DNA from: Agrobacterium vitis
GTDB taxonomy: Bacteria; Pseudomonadota; Alphaproteobacteria; Rhizobiales; Rhizobiaceae
Assembly (NCBI RefSeq): GCF_014926405.1
Contig: NZ_JACXXJ020000003.1
Location: 1,347,001-1,411,000 of the forward strand
Reading direction: 5' to 3'
Length of the DNA: 64,000 nucleotides
In this document: piece by piece, positions 43,981 to 52,894 of the stretch
How the letters are laid out: each line of letters opens with the position of its first letter
Position numbering within the stretch: the first letter of the stretch is position 1
Notes under the pieces: generated by a model
What the model was told of the DNA's origin: nothing
The model's database searches: none
What the model saw: only the letters and a program-made list of their open reading frames with translations
Translations under genes and position numbers: made by a program

Positions 43981-44889
43981 ATGAGCACTTGGGAAAAAGG
44001 CTATTTCACTGAAGAAAACTCCGTCGAAGTCGTTACAAACCGCAACGCAAATGCCAAGAGCGAGCGACTAAAAGAGGTGATGGAGGTCGTCACCCGGAAG
44101 CTGCACGAGGCGGTGAAGGAATTGGAGCCGACCCAGGACGAGTGGATGGAAGCGATCCTCTTCCTCACCCGAACGGGGCACACTTGCACCGATTGGCGAC
44201 AGGAGTTCATCCTCTTGTCCGACGTGCTCGGCGTCTCCATGCTCGTCGACGCCATCAACAACCGCAAACCATCCGGCGCCTCGGAAAGCACGGTGCTCGG
44301 ACCCTTTCACGTCGCAGATGCCCCGGAATTGCCAATGGGCGCCAATATCTGCCTCGATCAGAAGGGCGAGGATATGGTCATCGGCGGACGCATTCTTAAT
44401 ACCGAGGGCGGACCGATATCCAACGCCGTCATAGATGTCTGGCAGGCGAATGACGAGGGCTTCTATGACGTGCAGCAGAAGGGTATTCAACCGGACTTCA
44501 ACCTGCGCGGCGTCTTCCGCACCCGCGAGGACGGACGTTACTGGTTCCGGGCCGTGAAGCCGAAATATTATCCGATCCCCGCGGACGGCCCGGTCGGCCA
44601 GCTACTTGGACACCTCGGCCGTCATCCGTTTAGGCCAGCCCATCTGCACTACATCATCAAGGCAGACGGTTTTGAGACGCTGACGACCCACATCTTCGAT
44701 CCTGACGACCCTTACATCAATTCAGATGCTGTGTTCGGGGTCAAGGAGAGCCTGCTCGCCGAATTTCGTAAGACCGAAAATCCCCAGCGAGCAAAGGAAC
44801 TCGGGTTTTCGGAAAAGTTCTGGGAGGTAACTCATGATTTTGTACTGGCGGCTCACCCAAAGCGACTTCGGCGCACGCGCGAAGAATAA
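43981..44889 (+). CDS. Intradiol dioxygenase, probable hydroxyquinol 1,2-dioxygenase (copy 2)
   Basis: A 302-residue Fe(III) intradiol dioxygenase with the N-terminal catechol-dioxygenase domain (residues 30-115) and ligands Tyr162 (GFYD), Tyr196 or Tyr197, His221 and His223 (PAHLHY). It has the same domain order as copy 1 but many substitutions (for example KPKYYPIP against MPSGYGVP near the second tyrosine), so it is not a recent duplication. It is 7 bp downstream of the hydroxylase. The two copies may prefer differently substituted trihydroxybenzenes. Confidence 0.88.
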   Translation: MSTWEKGYFTEENSVEVVTNRNANAKSERLKEVMEVVTRKLHEAVKELEPTQDEWMEAILFLTRTGHTCTDWRQEFILLSDVLGVSMLVDAINNRKPSGASESTVLGPFHVADAPELPMGANICLDQKGEDMVIGGRILNTEGGPISNAVIDVWQANDEGFYDVQQKGIQPDFNLRGVFRTREDGRYWFRAVKPKYYPIPADGPVGQLLGHLGRHPFRPAHLHYIIKADGFETLTTHIFDPDDPYINSDAVFGVKESLLAEFRKTENPQRAKELGFSEKFWEVTHDFVLAAHPKRLRRTREE

Positions 44890-45112
44890 CCTACAACATC
44901 AGGGCGGGTACAATTTTACCTGAGAGAACGAGGCGGATCAGCTTTTAAGTGTGACCGCTCGATCAAAAAATCACCCCATCCGCTCGAGGCTACCGCAGAA
45001 TGACCGTCTGAGCCGTTGCCAAGACGAATATCTCGGCCTATCGGATCCAGCTAAGTGTGTCCGGCCTGCGGGGGCTGATGCAGTGCCGTTATTGGCGACC
45101 ACCCCGACTATA

Positions 45113-46265
45113 GGTCAAATCAAGCGCGAGAGTGAAGAGAGCGGACAATACCAAGCCAGACCGGAAAATTTGTATGTCGAAGCCGGGCTCCAGTAATAGG
45201 TCAACATGTATCCCGTCACAATTGCGACGCTGCGGCCAAAGCCAATCACTAAACCGACGCCCGTACCGCGCAACAGTCGGATAGATCGCTGGGGTGATCG
45301 CAAAGTATGCGGCAATACCGCCGTTCGTGCAAATGCCGACAAAGAGCGCCAGCCTCTTCGCAAAGCTTTCATTGCGACGTTGGCCGCATAAAGATGGTAA
45401 GCTAGGCTAATCCTCTCGAGCCCACGATCAGAACAGTTGCAATTCGTGGTTTGATTTTTGTGGCCAGTACGGCAAAAATGAGTGCACCGGGCACACGGCC
45501 AGATGCGATCAGCATGCCGACGACAATGGCAAGCTGGGGATCGCCGGAAGCGTCCGTCACTATTTTGGCATACCAGGTGTCGGCACAATAGAAGGCCGAA
45601 GTAAATGATGCGTAGCCCAGCCACAAAAACATCGTTCGCCAGATCAGATCGCGCTCAAGAACACCACCCAGACCCCGATGCTTCCTTTGTTCACCTGTCA
45701 CTTCTGGCAGTACCATGCTTCGGAGTGACCGATCAACCTCGCGATCCGATTGTAGGTTGCGAGAGCATGCTTTGGCCGTTTATGGAGGATAATTCCACCG
45801 ATTTCGGCAAAGCGCAATACGCAGCGAGGAGAGATAAGCCGGAAAGCCCGGCTCCGAAATAGAAAGGTGCGCGCCAGTCGAACGCATCTGTCAACGGCGC
45901 GATTGCAAAACCAGCCAGCGATGAATCAAGAGGAAATCCATCCCGGAGATACCAAATACGGTTTCTCTGCGTTTCTCGGATGAATATTCAGAAACCATGC
46001 TATTGAAGCTCGACACTAGCTCACCAATGAACACCCCAGCGAAACCCCTCGCCATGAGAAGCTGAGCCAACGACTGTGCCAATGCCGAAAGAACCATCGC
46101 GATGGTAATTGCGGCAAGGCACAGCAGAACGTGCTTGCGGCGCCCAATGCGATCCGCAATGGGCGAGATGATCAGCGCGCCCATTGCCTTTCCAAAAACA
46201 CTGGCGCTCAAAAAGTATCCCACCTCATAGTTCGGAAGGCTCCAAACCGTCGCAATCGAAGACAT
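45113..46265 (-). pseudogene. Broken MFS transporter of the aromatic acid:H+ symporter type
   Basis: The N-terminal part reads NYEVGYFLSASVFGKAMGAL and PIADRIGRRKHVLL, the MFS loop motif between helices 2 and 3, followed by membrane segments to about 45950. A second frame (45716-45402) has RTMFLWLGYASFTSAFY and GRVPGALIFAVLATKI. A third carries the last helix, GTGVGLVIGFGRSVAIVTG. At least two frameshifts and lost sequence separate these parts. The family (PcaK/BenK-like) is inferred. The ~220 bp to its right-hand neighbour at 44890 and the 290 bp at 46266-46553 hold nothing I recognise. Confidence 0.75.
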
Positions 46266-46553
46266 TCAAAAGGCATGACGACGACTTCGTAGCCGTCTAT
46301 TTTGCCAAGACAAGGCAAAGCCCAACAATGCCTTATTGAGCTGCACTCATCGGTCGTTGTTTGATGGCATCATTGACAGTCACGAGATCCTCGCATTTTG
46401 TCTCTCGGTATCATCGATGCAGCGCATGCATCCTTGAGCCGGCACCGCGGCCGAGGCACTACCGCCTGCTGCTACGCTCAACGGTCCGCGACGGACTGAC
46501 ACCGCGTCGCGTCGGCACATCAAAAAAATCAGCGCGGGCGTGGTTGGCTTACC

Positions 46554-48068
46554 TTAGGCGTCTTGGAATGTGTCATCAGACAACGGGATTTGAAGCTGTC
46601 GAGCAAGCTGCAACGTGAGCTTGGATAAGCCCGCGCTATCATCCGCCACCCCGAATACATAGCCATCGGGCCGGAGAATGACAGCCTTCACGTTCCAATC
46701 CGCAAGGGTCGCGATGAGCTCGGCGCTAAGATCATCTATCATTATCGCGCTAAGATCCTCCCAGATGCCTCTAATGCTTGGATCGACTAACTCTAGTTGA
46801 CTTGCGTCCCCGAGGACGGCAAAGCGCCCTCCGATCCGTTCTTCCAAAAAACGTCCATCTCTAAGGCGCGTCTCGGGAAATAACCGCCCATTTGGTGCCG
46901 GCCCTTGGTCCCAAATTCCCTGACCTAACTGTGGCCTAGGATACTCAAAAACGTTGTCGGCATCGATCGCAAGACGGTGATCGCGCTCGGTAGCTGCCTG
47001 TTTGTCGGTGGTTTGGATGATACTTCCAAGATGGACGGCAAGCTCGATGAACGTCCTAGCATGCGGACGCCTTTCGCATTCATACGTGTCTAAAATCCCG
47101 GGATCGGCGCCCCCCCTGATGACCGCATCGAGTTTCCATGCCAAATTAACGGCATCGCGGATGCCCGCGCAAAGCCCTTGGCCAAGGAAAGGGGGCGTCT
47201 GATGACAACTATCGCCGGCCAGCAGCAGCGCGCCGTGTCGCCAACCTTCGGCGATCAGAGAATGAAATGTGTACACAGCCGAGCGTTCAATGTTGGCGTC
47301 GTTGGGGCCAATCCACCGGGAAAGTAATGGCCAGAATACCGATGGATCGGTCATCCGTTCCGGATCGTCTGTCGGCATAAGCATGATTTCCCAGCGACGT
47401 CGGTTATCTCCAACCCAAAAAAAGGTCATTGGCCGCTGAGGGTCGCACCACTGTATGGAATACTCCGGGAGATTTCGTGCTTTGGACGAGTTCAAGTCCA
47501 TAAGCAGGTCAACCACTAGCCAAGGCTGATGAGATCCAAGGTCTTCCATTGCGGAGCCTATTTGTCTGCGGACGAAGGAGCGGGCACCATCGCATCCGAC
47601 GACAAATCGTGCTCGGAATTCTTGTTCCTTGTCGCCAATAAGATCTTTGGCTCTCAGCAAGGCATAAGCGCCTTCAGGCTCAATGGCAATCACTTCGTGC
47701 TGCTGCAACACCGTAATTGTACTGTAGCGATCAACACCATGGCGCAGCTCGGCTTCCAGATGGGGTTGATGAAACAGCCAGTTGGACCCACGCCGCTTGA
47801 GCAAAGTTTCTCCTTGCGCGTTGATGAAGTGAGTGCCCTGGGTCGATGGCCGGGCGATTGTTTCGATGGCGTCTGCCAGTCCGAGCGAACGGAATACCCG
47901 CATGATCTCGAGGTCGAAACTTACTGCCCTTGGCAGAGAGTTTGAGCCCGCTTCCCGCTCTAGTACAAGAACGGAGAGACCTGCTTTACCAAGCAAATTT
48001 GCCATCGTGGCCCCGACCGGCCCGTACCCCACGATTGCCACATCGAAGCTATTGTTCTCGAGAATCAT
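46554..48068 (-). CDS. FAD-dependent 3-(3-hydroxyphenyl)propionate hydroxylase-like monooxygenase (MhpA-like)
   Basis: A 504-residue class A flavin hydroxylase from ATG 48068 (ribosome site AGGA); the frame extends 29 codons further without family similarity. FAD motif GYGPVG at 14-19, then VVGCDGARSFVRR and GDSCHQTPPFLGQGLCAGIRDA in two parts near 290. It resembles MhpA and the flavonoid hydroxylase FdeE type. It is divergent from the ThDP enzyme gene across a 474-bp region with an IclR-type site, so it probably belongs to that catabolic cluster and carries out its first ring hydroxylation (inference). Confidence 0.88.
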   Translation of the reverse strand: MILENNSFDVAIVGYGPVGATMANLLGKAGLSVLVLEREAGSNSLPRAVSFDLEIMRVFRSLGLADAIETIARPSTQGTHFINAQGETLLKRRGSNWLFHQPHLEAELRHGVDRYSTITVLQQHEVIAIEPEGAYALLRAKDLIGDKEQEFRARFVVGCDGARSFVRRQIGSAMEDLGSHQPWLVVDLLMDLNSSKARNLPEYSIQWCDPQRPMTFFWVGDNRRRWEIMLMPTDDPERMTDPSVFWPLLSRWIGPNDANIERSAVYTFHSLIAEGWRHGALLLAGDSCHQTPPFLGQGLCAGIRDAVNLAWKLDAVIRGGADPGILDTYECERRPHARTFIELAVHLGSIIQTTDKQAATERDHRLAIDADNVFEYPRPQLGQGIWDQGPAPNGRLFPETRLRDGRFLEERIGGRFAVLGDASQLELVDPSIRGIWEDLSAIMIDDLSAELIATLADWNVKAVILRPDGYVFGVADDSAGLSKLTLQLARQLQIPLSDDTFQDA

Positions 48069-48542
48069 TGGTTCGTCCTGAATATGCGTTATGGTTATGT
48101 CCCAGCAGACCTCGGCGGAGAAAAAAGCTGCCTGCGGTCCTTGCTGCCGTGTCATCAGTACGGCCTTGGCTTTGCCGATTGCTGGCGCGTGCTTAGAGGT
48201 CCCCGTGGAGGGCTCTCCCTAGAATTGCCGCCCCGACGTGCGCGATGACCACATCTTCCTTCGTCGTGTCTGGCGTTGTCGCCATGGTTCAGGCGTACTT
48301 TCGATACCTTTCGCGTCTAGATCCCATAGCACTTCGAGAGGCCGCTCTCCCGGGGTTGAACGCTTCGGATGCCCGATCGCTATGAAGATGTGAAGACGTT
48401 GGGTGCTCACATCGTCGGTGTTGTCCAAATCACTGAAAGTCCCTCCCACTGAATATTCGCGCTTGACGAGCCCTAGAAATATTCCGCTATATGGAAACAT
48501 ATTTCAAGAGGCGGATTGAAACTTTGACCGTGGGAGGGTCTT
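48069..48542. promoter_or_regulatory. Divergent control region of the IclR cluster
   Basis: 474 bp between the MhpA-like gene (minus) and the ThDP enzyme gene (plus). It contains the first TTCC-N7-GGAA palindrome near its right end and a TTGACG (48463-48468) upstream of it. A 93-codon minus-strand frame at 48219-48500 has no family I recognise and no good ribosome site; I do not call it a gene. Confidence 0.5.
48482..48496. promoter_or_regulatory. IclR-regulon palindrome, site A
   Basis: TTCCGCTATATGGAA, 46 bp before the ThDP enzyme start. It shares the TTCCG...GGAA frame and spacing with sites at 52511, 52769 and 56115. Confidence 0.65.
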
Positions 48543-50261
48543 ATGGCGGTGATGGATGAAACAATGACCGTAGCTGAACGGATTGCGCTATCGCTCAGGC
48601 GTCATGGCGTGAAAATGATCTTCGCGCAGAGTCTCCCCTCCGCTGTGGTTCTAGCCTGTGAAACGCTGGGAATCCGTCAAATCGCGTATCGGCAAGAGAA
48701 TATGGGCGGGGCGATGGCCGACGGGTATGGCCGCATTTCCGGTCAGGTTCCTGTTGTATGTGCCCAGAACGGACCGGCTGCCACATTGCTAGTCGCCCCA
48801 CTAGCGGAGGCGCTCAAAGCATCTGTTCCAATTGTCGCTCTGGTGCAGGAAGTAGAGCGTCCATACATGGACCGCAACGCGTTCCAAGAGCTCGATCATT
48901 TCGCGGTGTTTTCGGGCTGCGCCAAGTGGACGAGACGCATCATAACCAATGATCGGGTAGAAGACTACATCGACCAAGCGTTTGTCGCGGCCGCAAGCGG
49001 TCGTCCGGGACCTGCGGTACTGCTGCTTCCGGGGGACTTGTTACGCGAACCTGCCCGCGAACAGCTCTATGAGCGCGCTGACACATTGGGCAATTGGCCG
49101 TTGGACACGATCCAGCCCGGCGCCGCGCAGGTTCAGCATGCGGCCCGATTGATCGCTGAGGCAGCCCATCCCGTCGTCCTCGCTGGCGGAGGGGTTCATT
49201 CCGCCGGCGGCGCTACGGCCCTGGCCCAACTTCAAGAGTTGGCCCATTTGCCGGTTTTTACAACGAATATGGGTAAGGGAGCCGTCGATGAGCATCATCC
49301 GCTTTCATGCGGTGTACTCGGGGCGTTGAACGGACCAAGGTCAGTGGGACGGCACACGCGACCGATCCTCGAGCGGGCGGATGTGGTCCTCTTGGTCGGG
49401 ACGCGCACTAACCAGAACGGTACGGACACGTGGCGGCTGATCCCGCCTTCGGCCCGAGTGTTGCATATCGATATCGATCCCAACGAGATTGGACGAAATT
49501 ATGAAGCCGTGCGACTGGTGGGAGATGCCGCCAGCACATTGAACGCTCTTGCCGCCGCCCTGCAGACGTCTAAGCTCTCCCGTCGCCGTGCCGGACGTTA
49601 CGCGCTTGAAAACCAGATCGCGGCCGCCTGGGCGGCGTATGCGCGGGACCTCGAGCCTACATTGTCGCAAAATGCCTCGTCGATCCGACCGGAGCGGGTT
49701 ATGGCGGAGTTGCAGAAGCTGCTGACCGAACGAAGCATCGTCGCCGCGGACGCCAGTTATTCATCAATGTGGGTAGCGGGGCAGTTGCGATCGTCCGCCG
49801 TGGGAACGCGTTACATTACGCCGCGCGGGCTCGCTGGACTTGGCTGGGGCCTGCCGCTGGCCATGGGTGCCAAACTGGCGCGACCGGATGAGCGGGTCAT
49901 CGCCATCGTCGGTGACGGTGGATTTGCCCATTCATGGGCCGAACTGGAAACAATGGCGCGGATGCAGATACCGGTCTGTGTCATTGTTTTGAACAACGGT
50001 GTGCTTGGTTACCAAAAGGATGCGGAATCGGTAAAATTTGGGACCTTCACAACGGCGTGCCATTTCGCTCCCGTCGATCATGCTGCCATCGCTCAAGCCT
50101 GCGGCTGCCGAGCAGCCCGGGTCGGAGACGTAGACGAACTCGTTTTGCGGCTTACCGAAGCCTTCAATGATGACAGTCCATGGTTACTGGACGTGATGAC
50201 CGATCCGGATGCGCATCCGCCTCTGTCCCTTTTCGCGGGATCGCTTAATCCCTTTGAATGA
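48543..50261 (+). CDS. Thiamine-diphosphate-dependent enzyme (acetolactate synthase/decarboxylase-like)
   Basis: A 572-residue ThDP enzyme with the three usual domains. The activating glutamate is in YRQENMGGAMADGYGR (about residue 51). The ThDP/Mg motif is GDGGFAHSWAELETM ... VLNNGVLGYQ (about 460-490). The start follows GGGAGGG. It resembles the large subunit of acetolactate synthase, but there is no small-subunit gene next to it. In an aromatic cluster it more likely decarboxylates or cleaves a 2-oxo acid side chain (as benzoylformate decarboxylase or benzaldehyde lyase do), or hydrolyses a cyclic diketone. The reaction cannot be fixed from sequence. Confidence 0.87.
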   Translation: MAVMDETMTVAERIALSLRRHGVKMIFAQSLPSAVVLACETLGIRQIAYRQENMGGAMADGYGRISGQVPVVCAQNGPAATLLVAPLAEALKASVPIVALVQEVERPYMDRNAFQELDHFAVFSGCAKWTRRIITNDRVEDYIDQAFVAAASGRPGPAVLLLPGDLLREPAREQLYERADTLGNWPLDTIQPGAAQVQHAARLIAEAAHPVVLAGGGVHSAGGATALAQLQELAHLPVFTTNMGKGAVDEHHPLSCGVLGALNGPRSVGRHTRPILERADVVLLVGTRTNQNGTDTWRLIPPSARVLHIDIDPNEIGRNYEAVRLVGDAASTLNALAAALQTSKLSRRRAGRYALENQIAAAWAAYARDLEPTLSQNASSIRPERVMAELQKLLTERSIVAADASYSSMWVAGQLRSSAVGTRYITPRGLAGLGWGLPLAMGAKLARPDERVIAIVGDGGFAHSWAELETMARMQIPVCVIVLNNGVLGYQKDAESVKFGTFTTACHFAPVDHAAIAQACGCRAARVGDVDELVLRLTEAFNDDSPWLLDVMTDPDAHPPLSLFAGSLNPFE

Positions 50262-50398
50262 GAAAGGGCGGGAGGCTTCGCTTTTGAAGCTGGGAAGTCC
50301 AACCAGCGCCGCGTCACCTCAGCGCGAATCAGAAGAGGAAGTTTTCGGCCGGCTCGCAAATGTTGCCGTCATGCGCCATCAACAAGGATGAACCTATC

Positions 50399-51559
50399 AT
50401 GGCCCCTGTAGTTCTTATCGATTCCTGTCGACACCCCGTGGCATACGACCTGCGCGGGCCTGATGCCGCACCGCTCCTCGTACTGCTCCCCTCGCTTGGG
50501 ATTTCGAAAGAGATGTGGGAGCCGCAGATGATGGCGCTCACCGGATGGTTCAGAGTATTGCGCGTCGAGCATCCCGGACATGGAGGAGAGGGCCTGACAC
50601 CAGGTCCGTATACGGCCGAAACCCTGGGGAGGCGTGTGCTGGAAGTCGTTGACAGTATCGGCGGTCACACCTTTTCGCTGGTCGGATCATCAATGGGCGG
50701 GATGGTCGCAATGTGGATCGCCGCGCGCTATCCTGAACGTGTCACGCGCCTTGTTCTGTGCTGCACCGCCCCTGTCATCGGGCCGGCCGATTTATGGAAC
50801 GAAAGAGCCGGCAACGTGCGTCGCGACGGGACACGGCCGACGAAGCAGGAGCTTGCTGGGCGCTGGTTTACCCCGCGGTTTTCCGCCGAGAACACCGTAC
50901 TCATCGACAGTTTACATAAAAACTTCACTCAGATCGATGCAGAGGCGTATGCTCTTTGCTGTGAACTTCTAGCCGAGGCTGACCTCCGCCAGGAACTCCC
51001 TGAAATCAAGGCTCCTACACTTGTCATTGCCGGCGCGCTTGATTCGGTGATCTCCATACAATCTTGTACTGAAACGACGCTGGCGATTAAGGGAGCGGCC
51101 TTAACCGCTTTGGCGGACGGTTCGCACCTGCCGAACCTCGAGCAGCCGGCGTCCTTCAATGATCTGTTGCTCCGTCACCTGATCGGTGAAACAATGGAGC
51201 GGGGAAACACCGTGCGGCGGGCCGTTCTTGGAGAGGAGTATGTCGTTTCTCAGGGTGGAAACCTGCCCAGAGAACCGTTCGAAGAGTTTATGACGAAAGT
51301 CTACTGGGGAGAGGTTTGGAGTCGCCCGGGCCTCGATATCTCCACACGCCGACTTTTGAATATTGCTATGCTGACCTGCCTAAAGCACACCGATGGCCTG
51401 GCAATCCACGTTCGAGCGGCGCTTCGCGCCGGAATTTCCGCAAACACTATTCAAGAGGTCGTCCTTCAGGCAGCCGTAGTCGCCGGCGTGCCGGCGGCAA
51501 ACGCGGCCCGATTTGTGATCAACCATGTTATTAATGAAGAGCAGGCGACGAGACTTTGA
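50399..51559 (+). CDS. Fused alpha/beta-hydrolase and carboxymuconolactone decarboxylase-like protein (PcaL-like)
   Basis: A 386-residue two-domain protein from ATG 50399. Residues 1-260 are an alpha/beta hydrolase with nucleophile elbow GSSMGG and a C-terminal histidine in DGSHLPNL. Residues 270-386 are a carboxymuconolactone decarboxylase domain (VYWGEVWSRPGLDISTRRLL; LHIRAA-like segment reading IHVRAALRAGIS; VPAANAARF). The order equals PcaL, the fused 3-oxoadipate enol-lactonase/4-carboxymuconolactone decarboxylase. No pcaGH, pcaB or pcaIJ accompanies it, so it may act on a different lactone in this cluster. Confidence 0.88.
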   Translation: MAPVVLIDSCRHPVAYDLRGPDAAPLLVLLPSLGISKEMWEPQMMALTGWFRVLRVEHPGHGGEGLTPGPYTAETLGRRVLEVVDSIGGHTFSLVGSSMGGMVAMWIAARYPERVTRLVLCCTAPVIGPADLWNERAGNVRRDGTRPTKQELAGRWFTPRFSAENTVLIDSLHKNFTQIDAEAYALCCELLAEADLRQELPEIKAPTLVIAGALDSVISIQSCTETTLAIKGAALTALADGSHLPNLEQPASFNDLLLRHLIGETMERGNTVRRAVLGEEYVVSQGGNLPREPFEEFMTKVYWGEVWSRPGLDISTRRLLNIAMLTCLKHTDGLAIHVRAALRAGISANTIQEVVLQAAVVAGVPAANAARFVINHVINEEQATRL

Positions 51560-51629
51560 CTTCTCTGAAACGTAAGAGGCCCAGGGTACAGGCCCCGCTT
51601 TTTCAGTGGCGGCGCATTCGAAATTCGAC

Positions 51630-52439
51630 CTACTTGCGTGGTCTGCCGGTGGGTCCTGAGTCTCCGAACTTTAGGAGCCTATCGGCTAATTCCCGCGCCA
51701 GCGACGTTACGTAGCGAGAAAGCGCTTGCTGGTTTCCGTTCGAGAGATCTAGGTCGCCTATGCAAAGAACGGCCAGAATCGGCTGCTGATCCGTACCAAG
51801 CACCGGCGCCGCGATGCCACGGGTGTCTTCAAAACGCTCACCATTGTCGACTGCGTAGCCTTGCGCCTGAATCTGTCCCATCTCTTTCTCGAGTTCGACG
51901 ATATCCGTAATAGTCTTCGAGGTGTAGGTCGGGAGCCCTTCGACCTCATAGAGATATCTGCGCTCCGATTCGTCTAAAAAAGAAAGGAGCAATTTGCCGT
52001 CAGCACTGGCATGTGCCGGTTGGGCTAGCCCCGGCTCGAACTTCAGCTCTGGCCTTAGGGTTTTCGGGCCAGCAACATGGGCAAGAGAAACGACGCGCAT
52101 GCCTACCAGAGTGCTCAGTTGAGCATCATGACCCGTAGCCTCGACAAGTCGAGCAAGAAAGGCGGTCCCTTCGAGCACCGCGGGATTTGTAAGCAAAGCT
52201 GTGGTTCCGATGCCGAGCATTCGCGTACCCAACCGATACTTCGAGGTCCGAGAATTCTGTTCAATCCAGCCGAGGCCTACCAGCGTCGCCATAAGCCGAT
52301 GAGTACTCCCAGGCGAGAGCTGTACACGTTCGGCCAGTTCAAGGATCCCCATCGGATAGGGATGTTCGGCGAGAGTTGTAACAATCCTGGCAGCTCTTTC
52401 GACTGCTCGTACTTTGGGCACGGAGATTGGCGTAACCAC
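51630..52439 (-). CDS. IclR-family regulator of the third catabolic cluster
   Basis: A 269-residue IclR protein from GTG 52439 (AGGA ribosome site). The winged helix (about residues 8-70) has RAARIVTTLAEHPYPMGILE and LSPGSTHRLMATLVGLGWIE. The effector domain follows (HDAQLSTLVGMRVVSLAHV, HASADGKLLLSFL, DNGERFEDTRGIAAPV). The frame stays open to 52547, but a palindrome shared with other promoters of the cluster (52511-52525) lies in that extension, which favours the shorter start and suggests autoregulation. It is central to the cluster and divergent from the amidohydrolase operon. Confidence 0.9.
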   Translation of the reverse strand: MVTPISVPKVRAVERAARIVTTLAEHPYPMGILELAERVQLSPGSTHRLMATLVGLGWIEQNSRTSKYRLGTRMLGIGTTALLTNPAVLEGTAFLARLVEATGHDAQLSTLVGMRVVSLAHVAGPKTLRPELKFEPGLAQPAHASADGKLLLSFLDESERRYLYEVEGLPTYTSKTITDIVELEKEMGQIQAQGYAVDNGERFEDTRGIAAPVLGTDQQPILAVLCIGDLDLSNGNQQALSRYVTSLARELADRLLKFGDSGPTGRPRK

Positions 52440-52510
52440 TTGTTCTTTTTCCTGTCGATGGTAACTCGTTATGCCACAGTTAGTATAACCGCCATCAAAG
52501 GGCAAATTGT

Positions 52511-52525
52511 TTCCGCCTGCCGGAA
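52511..52525. promoter_or_regulatory. IclR-regulon palindrome, site B
   Basis: TTCCGCCTGCCGGAA, 72 bp upstream of the proposed iclR-type start. It has the same arms and spacing as sites A and C and is followed by TATGTG as site C is followed by TGTG. Confidence 0.7.
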
Positions 52526-52768
52526 TATGTGACGAGCGGAAGGACAATGCGCGTGTCCTGCAGGATGCCGAACCTGTGGCGGCCTTGAATGCAATCGTGC
52601 GTAGCGGAAATCAAAGTGAGTTTCGTCTCACCCTAATCGCCGCGCTGTGCGATCGGCCAACGACCAATTGTATCCCTTGATTGATCCTTTTCCATCCACA
52701 TAGGACGTCCTTTGTCCGTGAAGGTATTGTCCAGCCTGGAAATGCATGCTAATGGAAATGAAATGATG

Positions 52769-52783
52769 TTCCGTCTGTTGGAA
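52769..52783. promoter_or_regulatory. IclR-regulon palindrome, site C
   Basis: TTCCGTCTGTTGGAA, 112 bp before the amidohydrolase start, in the 455-bp divergent region 52440-52894 that also holds site B. I see no gene in that region. Confidence 0.7.
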
Positions 52784-52894
52784 TGTGCGGCGAGGAATAT
52801 GGCTTAAACCGGCCGCGGGAAGATGTTCAGTGCGAGTTGAATGAAAGTGTAGGCGCCACTTCAGGCATGGCGCCAGCGAGGAGGAGTGAAGCAA

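Noticed and set aside
48219..48500. 93-codon minus-strand frame in the divergent control region
   Set aside because: No family resemblance or ribosome site, and it overlaps the promoter region with the IclR-type palindrome.
52440..52547. N-terminal 36-codon extension of the IclR gene
   Set aside because: It contains the site B palindrome, lacks IclR similarity, and a GTG with ribosome site fits the family length better.
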